Assembly (NCBI GenBank): GCA_002441525.1
Contig: DJWH01000038.1
Location: 1-8,159, forward strand
DNA length: 8,159 nt
Direction of reading: 5' to 3'
Source of the DNA: Acholeplasmataceae bacterium UBA6235
GTDB lineage: Bacteria > Bacillota_I > Bacilli_A > Acholeplasmatales > UBA5453
Positions 1 through 5,804 of this stretch are shown piece after piece (the first letter of the stretch is position 1; each line of letters opens with the position of its first letter). Both the position numbers and the translations under genes were made by a program. Below the pieces are notes generated by a model. That model had not been told where the DNA came from. It was given only the letters and a program-made list of their open reading frames with translations, and made no database searches.

Positions 1-1031
1 TAAGAAAATGACACATGGTTAAAGGCGATGTGTGGTAATTTGCTGTTCACCACAATATCTTCCGTACCATCTTGGATGTCGTTTGGCGCATTGAGTATTT
101 CATCGATACGGGCACCTGATGCTTGTGCTCTTGATAACATAACGAATACCCTTGTAATCGACATCATCGCATTCAAGATGATGGTGAAATAGGTAACAAA
201 AGCCGTGATGTCCCCTTTTTGAACATAGCCTTGATCGAGACGAAACGCCCCAAATACCAAGACCAAAACCAGACCAATGTTGACAATCCCATTCATCAAT
301 GGGTTGATTTTTGCCATCGTGATGCTCGCTTTGAGTTCGCCATCTACCGTACGTTGATTGTCTTTTTCAAAACGTTGTTGTTCGTGTTCACTCATCGATA
401 AGGATTTAATGACGCGCGCACCTGTGATGAACTCTCTGACCGTACGAATCAATCGGTCAACACGCACTTGAATTTCTTTGTATAAAGGGATACCTTTTTT
501 GGATACGGTGTAAACAACCAACCCAATGAATGGCAATGTCGCGATCATGACCAATGTTAATATTGGGTCAACCAAGAATGACATCAAAATACCACCAATT
601 AATAACACTGGTGCTCTAACACCTAAACGTTGAATACCCGCAGTAGAATTGTATAAATTATAGGTATCGGTGGTCATTCTAGATATTAATGATGGTCTGG
701 TAAATTGATCAATTTGTGCAGAGGATAAGCCTTCGATTTTTTCAAATACTTCATGCCTTAACCCTCGAATCGCTTCAGCTGCAATCCGTTCAGCAGTTCG
801 GTTGGCAAAGATGTTCATCAACCAGCCCGCTAAGGCGATTAAAAACATATATATACCGACCATATAGATTGGCCAAAGGTTGTCCGTTGTGGTCGTTGGA
901 ATGACGTCATCAATCATATAAGCGATTAAAAACGGTAAAAAAAGGTCGGTAATAGACCCCAGCATTTTTAAGGTCAATGAGACCGTCAGTGTGCGCCAAA
1001 ATGGCTTTAATAATTCTAAGATTTTTTTCAT
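1..1031 (-). CDS. ABC exporter half-transporter, permease-ATPase fusion (partial, 3' end outside window)
   Basis: Read from an ATG at 1031-1029 the frame stays open for 343 codons to the window edge. The protein starts MKKILELLKPFWRTLT and has the type IV exporter (MsbA/MdlB/BmrA-like) membrane domain: a cytoplasmic elbow helix, hydrophobic spans near residues 16-40, 52-75, 125-145 and 150-165 and a late pair near 245-290, then the linker SGARIDEILN that normally joins the membrane domain to the ATPase. The last residues, IAFNHVSFS, match the first strand of the nucleotide-binding domain just before the A-loop; Walker A, signature and Walker B would lie left of base 1. A typical family member is about 570-600 residues, so roughly 40% is missing. 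It should sit in the cytoplasmic membrane as a homo- or heterodimer; the substrate cannot be told. SD AGGAAG at 1045-1040 lies 8 nt before the ATG. Divergent from tRNA-Thr. Confidence 0.93.
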   Translation of the reverse strand, partial: MKKILELLKPFWRTLTVSLTLKMLGSITDLFLPFLIAYMIDDVIPTTTTDNLWPIYMVGIYMFLIALAGWLMNIFANRTAERIAAEAIRGLRHEVFEKIEGLSSAQIDQFTRPSLISRMTTDTYNLYNSTAGIQRLGVRAPVLLIGGILMSFLVDPILTLVMIATLPFIGLVVYTVSKKGIPLYKEIQVRVDRLIRTVREFITGARVIKSLSMSEHEQQRFEKDNQRTVDGELKASITMAKINPLMNGIVNIGLVLVLVFGAFRLDQGYVQKGDITAFVTYFTIILNAMMSITRVFVMLSRAQASGARIDEILNAPNDIQDGTEDIVVNSKLPHIAFNHVSFS

Positions 1032-1048
1032 CAAAAACACTTCCTGTA

Positions 1049-1054
1049 ATTATA
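1049..1054 (-). promoter_or_regulatory. -10 box of the ABC exporter gene
   Basis: TATAAT read on the minus strand, ending 3 nt before the AGGAAG ribosome site. No good -35 box is visible at 16-18 nt. If used, the mRNA leader would be only about 10 nt long. The call rests on the perfect hexamer and position alone; the region is AT-rich. Confidence 0.4.
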
Positions 1055-1068
1055 TTATCACATTTGTG

Positions 1069-1097
1069 TTGTTTTTTTATTTTTAATTTTGTATAAT
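1069..1097 (+). promoter_or_regulatory. Promoter of tRNA-Thr
   Basis: -35 TTGTTT (1069-1074), 17-nt spacer, perfect -10 TATAAT (1092-1097). Predicted transcription start near 1104, about 13 nt before the mature tRNA. It overlaps the upstream region of the divergent ABC exporter gene. Confidence 0.75.
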
Positions 1098-1116
1098 AAT
1101 TTTGCTGCTATGAAAC

Positions 1117-1190
1117 GCCCTCATAGTTAAATGGTATAACGCAGCCATGGTAAGGCTGTATTGCAAGTTCGATTCTCGCTGAGGGCACCA
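1117..1190 (+). tRNA. tRNA-Thr (anticodon GGT)
   Basis: Full cloverleaf. Acceptor GCCCTCA (1117-1123) pairs with TGAGGGC (1180-1186), followed by discriminator A and encoded CCA (1188-1190). D stem GTTA/TAAC; anticodon stem CAGCC/GGCTG with loop ATGGTAA, giving anticodon GGT at 1149-1151, which reads ACC and ACU. The T arm is GCAAG, loop TTCGATT, then CTCGC: the third pair is an A-C mismatch (1165 with 1177). It has its own promoter and terminator, so it is a single-gene unit. Confidence 0.95.
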
Positions 1191-1200
1191 TTAGACATAT

Positions 1201-1229
1201 AACGGGTTATTGTATCCGTTTTATTTTTA
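1201..1229 (+). terminator. Terminator of tRNA-Thr
   Basis: Stem AACGGGT (1201-1207) with ATCCGTT (1214-1220), one G-T pair, 6-nt loop, then a T-rich tail TTATTTTTA. It begins 10 nt after the tRNA CCA end. Confidence 0.75.
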
Positions 1230-1370
1230 TAATAAGGATATTCACGAAAATTTTACAAAAGCTTCATATTCGGATGTACAGTTAGTGATGAAAAGAAGTT
1301 ATCACTTCTGACCTTTTAAGAATGATGAACAACAGAGTTTACTGAAAATGTGTACTCTGTTTTTTTTATA
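1230..1370 (+). other. Gene-free segment with hairpins; possible small RNA
   Basis: No credible protein gene on either strand; the plus strand has only 3-8 codon frames. It holds a perfect 6-bp hairpin AGAAGT-TATC-ACTTCT (1294-1309), an alternative, mutually exclusive pairing AGTGAT (1284-1289) with ATCACT (1301-1306), and a T-tailed terminator at 1331-1368. A TATAAT lies at 1228-1233 without a recognisable -35 box. Together these could be a small untranslated transcript, or only 3' regulatory remnants of the flanking genes. On the minus strand the 1294-1309 hairpin is followed by TTTC and could also end the transcript of the gene at 1382-1855. Confidence 0.25.
1331..1368 (+). terminator. T-tailed terminator hairpin, plus strand
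   Basis: Stem AACAGAGT (1331-1338) with ACTCTGTT (1354-1361), 8 bp, 15-nt loop, followed on the plus strand by an uninterrupted T run to 1368. In the minus direction the sequence after the stem is not T-rich, so it fits a plus-strand transcript best, although the next gene (1382-1855) is on the minus strand. Confidence 0.65.
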
Positions 1371-1381
1371 ATGGTATTAAT

Positions 1382-1855
1382 TTATTCGAATTCAACTTCA
1401 AAAAGATGAATTTCTAGGATAACTTTGGATTTCTGCAAATACTTTATTATTACTTCGTCACCAACTTTCATCTCTCCAATATGCATCACATAGTATTTTT
1501 CATCATCAATAATTATATACTTTGGAGTAGATTGTTTACCTTCAAAGATGAATTTAGGGTTGCTTTTAGTATTGATGATTTCAGTAATTATACCTTTTGT
1601 TTGATACACGTTATTTTTATTGTCAAATAAAAATCTATAGTTAATAGAGCTGAATCCCAACACATATAATAAAAGAAGTCCTGGTAGAAAATTGAATATC
1701 TTGTTTCTGTTAATGTTAATCTTTGTGATTTTTCTAATTCTATCATAAAATACAAAGATAAAAATAGAGAAAATAAGAATCGTTGTGGCAATCATAATAG
1801 CTAAAAGTGATACCCCAAATAATTTGCTGTAATACTCATTGTATTCGAAACTCAC
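1382..1855 (-). CDS. Two-TM membrane protein of unknown function
   Basis: I do not recognise a family. The frame is open from a TTG at 1894, but the best start is the GTG at 1855-1853, preceded by GGGGGGATTACT, whose G run can pair with the 16S tail; the TTG has no such site. From the GTG the product is 157 residues. Hydrophobic spans lie near residues 12-36 and 55-75, separated by a basic loop with many Lys/Arg/Asn. The C-terminal 75 or so residues look soluble and beta-rich (YIIIDDEKYYVMHIGEMKVGD), possibly a small OB- or SH3-like barrel; that fold is a guess. The gene is visibly more AT-rich than its neighbours (runs of Ile, Lys, Asn with A/T-ending codons), which could mean recent arrival or low constraint. 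It stands alone, convergent with the tRNA-Thr side. Confidence 0.7.
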   Translation of the reverse strand: MSFEYNEYYSKLFGVSLLAIMIATTILIFSIFIFVFYDRIRKITKININRNKIFNFLPGLLLLYVLGFSSINYRFLFDNKNNVYQTKGIITEIINTKSNPKFIFEGKQSTPKYIIIDDEKYYVMHIGEMKVGDEVIIKYLQKSKVILEIHLFEVEFE

Positions 1856-2045
1856 AGTAATCCCCCCAATAATTGATACTATTTTCAATTTCAATATATT
1901 CTGTCATTGTTAAACTTTGGTTAAATGATTATTCTATAGATTGTTCTAATCTTATAATCCATATAAATTATATCATTTAAATGTTTAGAAAACTATTAAA
2001 CATTAAATTTTTCTTTTTTTTACCGTCCTTTGGTATATATTGACC

Positions 2046-2052
2046 GGAGGAG
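2046..2052 (+). promoter_or_regulatory. Strong ribosome binding site of the lipoprotein gene
   Basis: GGAGGAG, 6 nt before the ATG at 2059: nearly a full anti-SD match and the strongest in the window. A possible extended -10 element (TGG then TATATA, or TATATT at 2036-2041) lies immediately upstream. Confidence 0.7.
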
Positions 2053-2058
2053 ATTACT

Positions 2059-2436
2059 ATGAAAAAAATAAGTACATTGTTTCTATTATTATTTGTCTTG
2101 TGTTTGAGTGGGTGTGATTTCAATATCAATGACCCTGTAGCATCCATTCCGCTAGAAAGGGCCATAAAGAGTGGTGATATCACTTGGTTAGATGCGAGCC
2201 AAGGGACATCATCAGTTACTTTGAATTTTACAGCGAATGTGAAAATCAAAACCATCACGCTTCAAGTCACATTTCTAGATAAATCCGGCAACATCATTTT
2301 GGTCAATACCAAGACGATGACAAATTTAGTACCGAAAAATAACTACTCTCAAAAGTTTGGGATTGATTTTATGGACATGTTGTCGGTACATCAATACTCA
2401 TACAAAATCGTATCCGGTACCGTCGATTTGACCTAA
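2059..2436 (+). CDS. Small secreted lipoprotein
   Basis: 125 residues. The N-terminus is a lipoprotein signal peptide: MKK, a hydrophobic core of Leu/Phe/Val (residues 4-15), then lipobox L16-S17-G18-C19. Cleavage before Cys19 and lipid attachment would anchor the mature 107 residues on the outer face of the membrane. The mature part alternates hydrophobic and polar residues (SVTLNFTANVKIKTITLQVTF), suggesting an all-beta, immunoglobulin-like fold; this is inferred from pattern only. No catalytic motif is visible and I cannot name a family. The ATG start is fixed by GGAGGAG 6 nt upstream. Monocistronic: the gene upstream is divergent, and a hairpin terminator begins 10 nt after the stop codon. 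Confidence 0.85.
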   Translation: MKKISTLFLLLFVLCLSGCDFNINDPVASIPLERAIKSGDITWLDASQGTSSVTLNFTANVKIKTITLQVTFLDKSGNIILVNTKTMTNLVPKNNYSQKFGIDFMDMLSVHQYSYKIVSGTVDLT

Positions 2437-2446
2437 TCAAAAAATG

Positions 2447-2474
2447 AAAAACCCATGCGTCAACATGGGTTTTT
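2447..2474. terminator. Bidirectional terminator between convergent genes
   Basis: Perfect 11-bp stem, AAAAACCCATG (2447-2457) with CATGGGTTTTT (2464-2474), and a 6-nt loop CGTCAA. It gives a T tail in both directions, so it can end the lipoprotein transcript (plus) and that of the membrane protein at 2489-2839 (minus). Confidence 0.88.
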
Positions 2475-2488
2475 AGAGAGAGTGTTTA

Positions 2489-2839
2489 TCATGACCCAGC
2501 ACAGCTGGATAAGCCTAATAAAAGAATGGCAATCATTAATATGACATAACTAAATGGGGTTGAAAGTAACCCTAGAACGGTTTTTAATATGCTCATCTTG
2601 AAAACGAGTTTCTTCTTTTGGATATGAAAATAGATCAATAATCCAATACCAATAACCACATGGGCATAATGATAGTACAAATAAGCGATCGCAAACGAAA
2701 TCAAAGCATCAGGAGCAGCAACCACGTTTTGTGTTAAGACATATCCTAAGACAAACAATACGACACTAAGTAGGATCATCAACAATGAGCCATAAAAATA
2801 GATGTTTTGAATCTTCTGATGTTTTTGTAACGGTTCCAA
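2489..2839 (-). CDS. Small three-TM membrane protein, unknown function
   Basis: 116 residues from a TTG at 2839-2837. AGGTGG at 2855-2850 lies 10 nt before this TTG; an ATG at 2847 is in another frame and only 2 nt from the AGGTGG, so TTG is preferred. Predicted hydrophobic spans: residues 17-36, 46-70 and 87-112, with a short basic loop (HIQKKK) after the second span. The first 15 residues are polar, and the chain ends in a short tail, SSCAGS. No enzymatic motif is visible. The topology and the basic loop resemble the small protein encoded at 5408-5716 on the other side of speA-speB. It has its own candidate -10 box (2871-2866) and is separated from speB by a long stem-loop, so it is probably transcribed alone. 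Confidence 0.75.
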   Translation of the reverse strand: MEPLQKHQKIQNIYFYGSLLMILLSVVLFVLGYVLTQNVVAAPDALISFAIAYLYYHYAHVVIGIGLLIYFHIQKKKLVFKMSILKTVLGLLSTPFSYVILMIAILLLGLSSCAGS

Positions 2840-2865
2840 GGGTACATTACCACCTTTCTATGTTC

Positions 2866-2871
2866 ATTATA
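2866..2871 (-). promoter_or_regulatory. -10 box of the 2489-2839 membrane protein gene
   Basis: Perfect TATAAT on the minus strand, 10 nt before the AGGTGG ribosome site. A TTGAAC lies only 12 nt upstream, too close for a normal -35, so the -35 box is unclear. Confidence 0.5.
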
Positions 2872-2910
2872 GAATACTTTGATGTTCAATGCATTTGATA
2901 AGCCTGAAAA

Positions 2911-2993
2911 AAAAGACAGATTTTGAAAAAACGTGATTTTGTTAAAAAATAGGGTCGATTTTTAACAAAATGTAGGTTTTCAGTCTGTCTTTT
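2911..2993 (-). terminator. Long composite stem-loop terminating speA-speB
   Basis: Nested inverted repeats over 83 nt. The outer arm AAAAGACAGA (2911-2920) pairs with TCTGTCTTTT (2984-2993). A middle arm at 2923-2929 pairs with 2977-2983 (7 bp, one G-T). The inner arm ATTTTGTTAAAAA (2936-2948) pairs perfectly over 13 bp with 2959-2971. On the minus strand the outer arm runs into a T tract (2914-2907), as expected of a terminator 8 nt after the speB stop. It is far longer than the other terminators here and could instead be a small miniature inverted-repeat element that serves as a terminator. Confidence 0.7.
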
Positions 2994-3001
2994 ATGTTTT
3001 T

Positions 3002-3862
3002 CTAGCGGTGTAAAAGGAGTACCATTTCTCTTAAAGTCTTCACAGCGACCGCATTGGATGCGCCTGAAGGGTCTAAATAAGGGTTGAGTTCAACAAAGTC
3101 TGCACCAACAATGTTATTCAAGTTTTCAAACAAGTCGAATGCATTGAGTAAGTCTTTGTATTGCATCCCACCTGGTTCTGCTGTACCAGTACCCGGGAAA
3201 ACACCTGGGTCTAATACGTCTAAATCGATGGTGATATAGACTGGTTTGTCTTTGAGTTTTTGAATGGTTTCTGCCAAGCCTTCAAAGTCAAACTTTCTCA
3301 AGAAAGTATTGCCTGCAGCTGCCCATTCAAATTCGTGTTTATCCCCTGAGCGAATACCAAATTGATAAATTCTGCCTGGACCTAACACATCGAAACAACG
3401 TCTAATGACGGTTGCGTGTGACAGTTTTCTGCCAAAGAATTCATCTCTCAAATCGGTATGTGCATCTAAATGGATCATGTGAACATCCGGATACTTTTCA
3501 GCTACAGCTTGAAGTACAGGCAATGTGACTAAGTGTTCGCCACCAATCATCATCGGTTTCTTATTGTCTTTGAGAATTTGTTTGGTGGTTTCATAAATGA
3601 CATTTAACGCATCTTCTACCGCACCAATTGGTAAGTCTAAATCACCAATATCACACGTTGGATAATCTTTTAAACTCATATCACGGTATGGTGAATACCA
3701 TTCGATACCAAATGAATCGACACGAATCGCATTCCCTGCGAAACGTGTACCTGGACGATACGACGTGGTCGCGTCCATTGGACATGAATAGATGACAACG
3801 CTTGCGTCATCGTATTCGGATTTACAACTTTGAAATGACAAATCTACTTTCTTAAAGCTCAT
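3002..3862 (-). CDS. speB: Agmatinase (agmatine ureohydrolase)
   Basis: Hydrolyses agmatine to putrescine and urea in the cytoplasm, using two Mn ions. The 286-residue length equals that of Bacillus-type SpeB. Arginase/agmatinase signatures are all present: GGEH (residues 107-110), DAHTD (133-137), SHATVIRR (148-155), DLDVLDP (213-219), the GTGTAEPGG segment (224-232) and VGADFVELNP near the C-terminus. Metal ligands H110, D133, H135, D137, D213 and D215 are all intact; the E and L in GGEHL follow the Bacillus agmatinase form rather than GGDHS. The ATG (3862-3860) is set by GGGAGG at 3874-3869, which lies inside the end of speA. The gene overlaps speA by 11 nt, implying translational coupling. 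Arginase or another ureohydrolase is less likely given the SpeB-like sequence and the linked decarboxylase. Confidence 0.93.
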   Translation of the reverse strand: MSFKKVDLSFQSCKSEYDDASVVIYSCPMDATTSYRPGTRFAGNAIRVDSFGIEWYSPYRDMSLKDYPTCDIGDLDLPIGAVEDALNVIYETTKQILKDNKKPMMIGGEHLVTLPVLQAVAEKYPDVHMIHLDAHTDLRDEFFGRKLSHATVIRRCFDVLGPGRIYQFGIRSGDKHEFEWAAAGNTFLRKFDFEGLAETIQKLKDKPVYITIDLDVLDPGVFPGTGTAEPGGMQYKDLLNAFDLFENLNNIVGADFVELNPYLDPSGASNAVAVKTLREMVLLLHR

Positions 3863-5345
3863 CAGAGTCCTCCCATTTTTGCCAATTGTCTTTATCGATT
3901 ACTTTGACGTAACCGTTGTTTAATTCACTAAAGATCACCGAACCGCTTTGTTGATAGAAATCTAAGTCTTCTAAGAACTGGGTGTTGATGACTTCACCAG
4001 GAATCAATAGTGGAATACCTGGTGGATAAATCATGATGGATTCCGCTGAAATTTCATTTTCCGAATCTGCGAGCGGTACAATTTTGTGTGGCGCATGATA
4101 CGCTTCACGTGGTCTAACATAAGTTTCAGGGAAATTATAATGGAACTTAATCTTTGGTAACGATTGATTTTGTTCGTAGTTTTCATCTGAAATGGTCTTT
4201 AATGCTTGATACAGACGGTCTAAGTCACGTTTGGTTGTTGCCATCGTGATGATTGCAAGTACCAAATACGTTTCCGCCAATTCCAATTGTATATCAAAAC
4301 GGTCTTTTAACGTACGGTAAACATCGAAACCGGTTAAACCGATATCTGCAACTTTGATGACCAGTTTGGTCGAATCAAATCCAAAATCAAATCCCCGTTT
4401 AAGTGCATATGCTTCGCCGATGATTTCAACACCAGGGATTTCGTTAAATTTAGGCATCATTTTATTTCTTAAATCCAGGGCCTTCTTGATGCCTTTTTCC
4501 CCTTCAAAGTACATTTGTTTTCGAGCAACATCTAAGCTAGACAATAAGATGGCACTCGGTGAAGTGGAATGAATCATATTTAAAGTGGATTGAATTTTCG
4601 CATTATCGATACGGTCACCTTTGGTTAATAATATCGAGCTTTGAGTGAGGGAAACCCCTGTTTTATGCATTGAGGTTGCCGCAACGTCAGCACCTGCTGC
4701 CATTGCACTTTGTGGTAATATGTTTGAGAAATAAAATTGTGCACCGTGGGCTTCATCACACATCACAATCATATCTTTACTGTGGGCATAATCCACAATA
4801 TTCTTTAAATCAGATACCACACCAAAATACGTCGGGTTGATGACAAACACGGCTTTTGCATCTGGATGTTCATCGATGGCTTTTTTCATTTGTGTAAGAC
4901 TTACACCATTCGCAATCCCTAAATTATTATCGATATCGGGTTTAACAAACACGGGTACTGCCCCACTAAAAATGAGCGCATTGATGACGCTTTTATGTAC
5001 ATTTCTTGGTAGTATGATTTTTTCTTTCGCGGATACCGTAGCCATGATCATGGCGATAATCCCACCGGTCGTCCCGGAAGTTAAGAAATAGGCTTTATCC
5101 GCGCCAAATGCTTCAGCTGCCAATGCTTGTGCTTCTTTAATAACCCCTGTAGGCTTACTAAGTGTATCTAGCCCTCTAGGTGCGTTCGCATCCAATTGAT
5201 AGATGCCTTTACCTGCAAAAGCAGAGAGATCATTTGGGAGTCGACCCAACTTATGTCCAGGGACATCAAAGGGGACAACATCCGATTCACCATATTCTTT
5301 TAATTTGGTAAAAAACGGTGTTTTCTCTTGATTTAAATTCTTCAA
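3852..5345 (-). CDS. speA: Arginine decarboxylase, PLP-dependent Orn/Lys/Arg decarboxylase family
   Basis: Converts arginine to agmatine and CO2; first step of the agmatine route to putrescine, with SpeB next. Numbering below counts from an alternative in-frame GTG at 5354. Landmarks: PGHK (32-35), TSGTTGG (92-98) for cofactor phosphate binding, RNVHKS (117-122), CDEAHGAQF (199-207) with the Asp that contacts the PLP ring nitrogen, and SMHK (228-231), whose Lys231 forms the Schiff base. A C-terminal YPPGIPLLIPGE segment is typical of the family's C-terminal domain. Length of about 497-500 fits the short Bacillus SpeA type. Start: AAAGG at 5361-5357 is 2 nt from the GTG but 11 nt from a TTG at 5345, and starting there gives an N-terminus (MKNLNQEKTPFF) like relatives. 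Lysine or ornithine as substrate cannot be excluded by sequence; the overlapping speB argues for arginine. Confidence 0.9.
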   Translation of the reverse strand: MKNLNQEKTPFFTKLKEYGESDVVPFDVPGHKLGRLPNDLSAFAGKGIYQLDANAPRGLDTLSKPTGVIKEAQALAAEAFGADKAYFLTSGTTGGIIAMIMATVSAKEKIILPRNVHKSVINALIFSGAVPVFVKPDIDNNLGIANGVSLTQMKKAIDEHPDAKAVFVINPTYFGVVSDLKNIVDYAHSKDMIVMCDEAHGAQFYFSNILPQSAMAAGADVAATSMHKTGVSLTQSSILLTKGDRIDNAKIQSTLNMIHSTSPSAILLSSLDVARKQMYFEGEKGIKKALDLRNKMMPKFNEIPGVEIIGEAYALKRGFDFGFDSTKLVIKVADIGLTGFDVYRTLKDRFDIQLELAETYLVLAIITMATTKRDLDRLYQALKTISDENYEQNQSLPKIKFHYNFPETYVRPREAYHAPHKIVPLADSENEISAESIMIYPPGIPLLIPGEVINTQFLEDLDFYQQSGSVIFSELNNGYVKVIDKDNWQKWEDSDEL

Positions 5346-5369
5346 ATAGATCACAACCTTTCATTTTAT

Positions 5370-5378
5370 ATTTTAACA
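5370..5378 (-). promoter_or_regulatory. Extended -10 promoter element of speA-speB
   Basis: Minus strand reads TG, one base, TAAAAT (5378-5370), an extended -10 element. A TTGTGT at 5396-5391 sits 15 nt upstream of the hexamer, a little close for a -35. The predicted RNA start is near 5363, just ahead of AAAGG (5361-5357), giving a very short leader. Confidence 0.45.
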
Positions 5379-5402
5379 TAAACTCGAGATACACAAGAAA
5401 AA

Positions 5403-5416
5403 AAGCCCTAGGGCTT
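5403..5416 (-). terminator. Palindromic terminator overlapping a stop codon
   Basis: A 14-bp perfect palindrome, AAGCCCTAGGGCTT, followed on the minus strand by a run of eight T in all. It folds as AAGCC/GGCTT with a CTAG loop. The TAG stop codon of the 5408-5716 gene (5410-5408) lies in this loop, so translation ends inside the hairpin. It isolates that gene from the speA promoter 25 nt further on. Confidence 0.75.
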
Positions 5417-5716
5417 CAAAAATAATTCAAATACGAATAAAAAAGCTAAAATAACGACGCCAAAACCCAATAAAGATAACGTCCACTTTTCCAAAACATC
5501 TACTTTCTTATGTCTAAAATAACATATTAAACCCATCATCAGTACAATAGTCATCATCCCCATGATGATCTGGACTGAAATAACAAAGAGCCCATCCAAA
5601 GACTGATTCATTAGTTTAGTCCCCAAAACCATGGTAATCAATAAAGTAACCGCGAGGGTTACTGTCAAAATAGAAAGGCTAAAGTGAGCCTTTCGCAATA
5701 TCACTGTTGTCTTCAT
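5408..5716 (-). CDS. Small three-TM membrane protein, unknown function
   Basis: 102 residues from ATG 5716-5714, chosen because GGGGA (5728-5724) lies 7 nt upstream; the frame is open to a GTG at 5746 without a ribosome site. Starts MKTTVILRKAHF. Hydrophobic spans near residues 13-35, 44-66 and 78-99, with a basic loop (RHKK) after the second and almost no C-terminal tail (FLKP). No active-site or metal motif is visible and I do not recognise a family. The second span plus loop (GLICYFRHKK) resembles GLLIYFHIQKKK in the protein at 2489-2839, so the two may be distant paralogues flanking speA-speB; the similarity is short and could be convergent. Divergent from the M50 protease gene, with 88 bp between the two starts. 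Confidence 0.72.
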   Translation of the reverse strand: MKTTVILRKAHFSLSILTVTLAVTLLITMVLGTKLMNQSLDGLFVISVQIIMGMMTIVLMMGLICYFRHKKVDVLEKWTLSLLGFGVVILAFLFVFELFLKP

Positions 5717-5781
5717 ATTATTTTCCCCTAATATTGATATTAACACATTTTACGACAATTTCAATCGGGTTTTTTTAATGG

Positions 5782-5798
5782 TATAATAGGCTAAGGTG
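5782..5798 (+). promoter_or_regulatory. -10 box and ribosome site of the M50 protease gene
   Basis: Extended -10: TG at 5779-5780, then G and TATAAT (5782-5787). Only a weak -35 (TTTCAA, 5759-5764) at 17 nt, as is common with an extended -10. The ribosome site AAGGTG (5793-5798) follows after 5 nt and lies 6 nt before the ATG, so the leader is about 10 nt. Confidence 0.7.
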
Positions 5799-5804
5799 AA
5801 CAAT

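Noticed and set aside
219..904. Two plus-strand open frames (219-401 and 716-904)
   Set aside because: They lie antisense to the well-supported ABC exporter gene, lack ribosome sites and give protein without recognisable character.
1588..1791. Minus-strand 67-codon frame within the 1382-1855 gene
   Set aside because: Shadow in another frame of the longer membrane protein gene; no ribosome site.
1117..1900. Island integrated at tRNA-Thr
   Set aside because: The AT-rich gene next to the tRNA suggested it, but I see no second copy of the tRNA 3' end and no integrase gene in the window.
1977..2258. Minus-strand frame of 93 codons
   Set aside because: Antisense to the lipoprotein gene, which has a lipobox, a strong ribosome site and a terminator.
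4354..5091. Two plus-strand open frames (4354-4572 and 4837-5091)
   Set aside because: Antisense shadows of speA, whose motifs and length are convincing; no ribosome sites.
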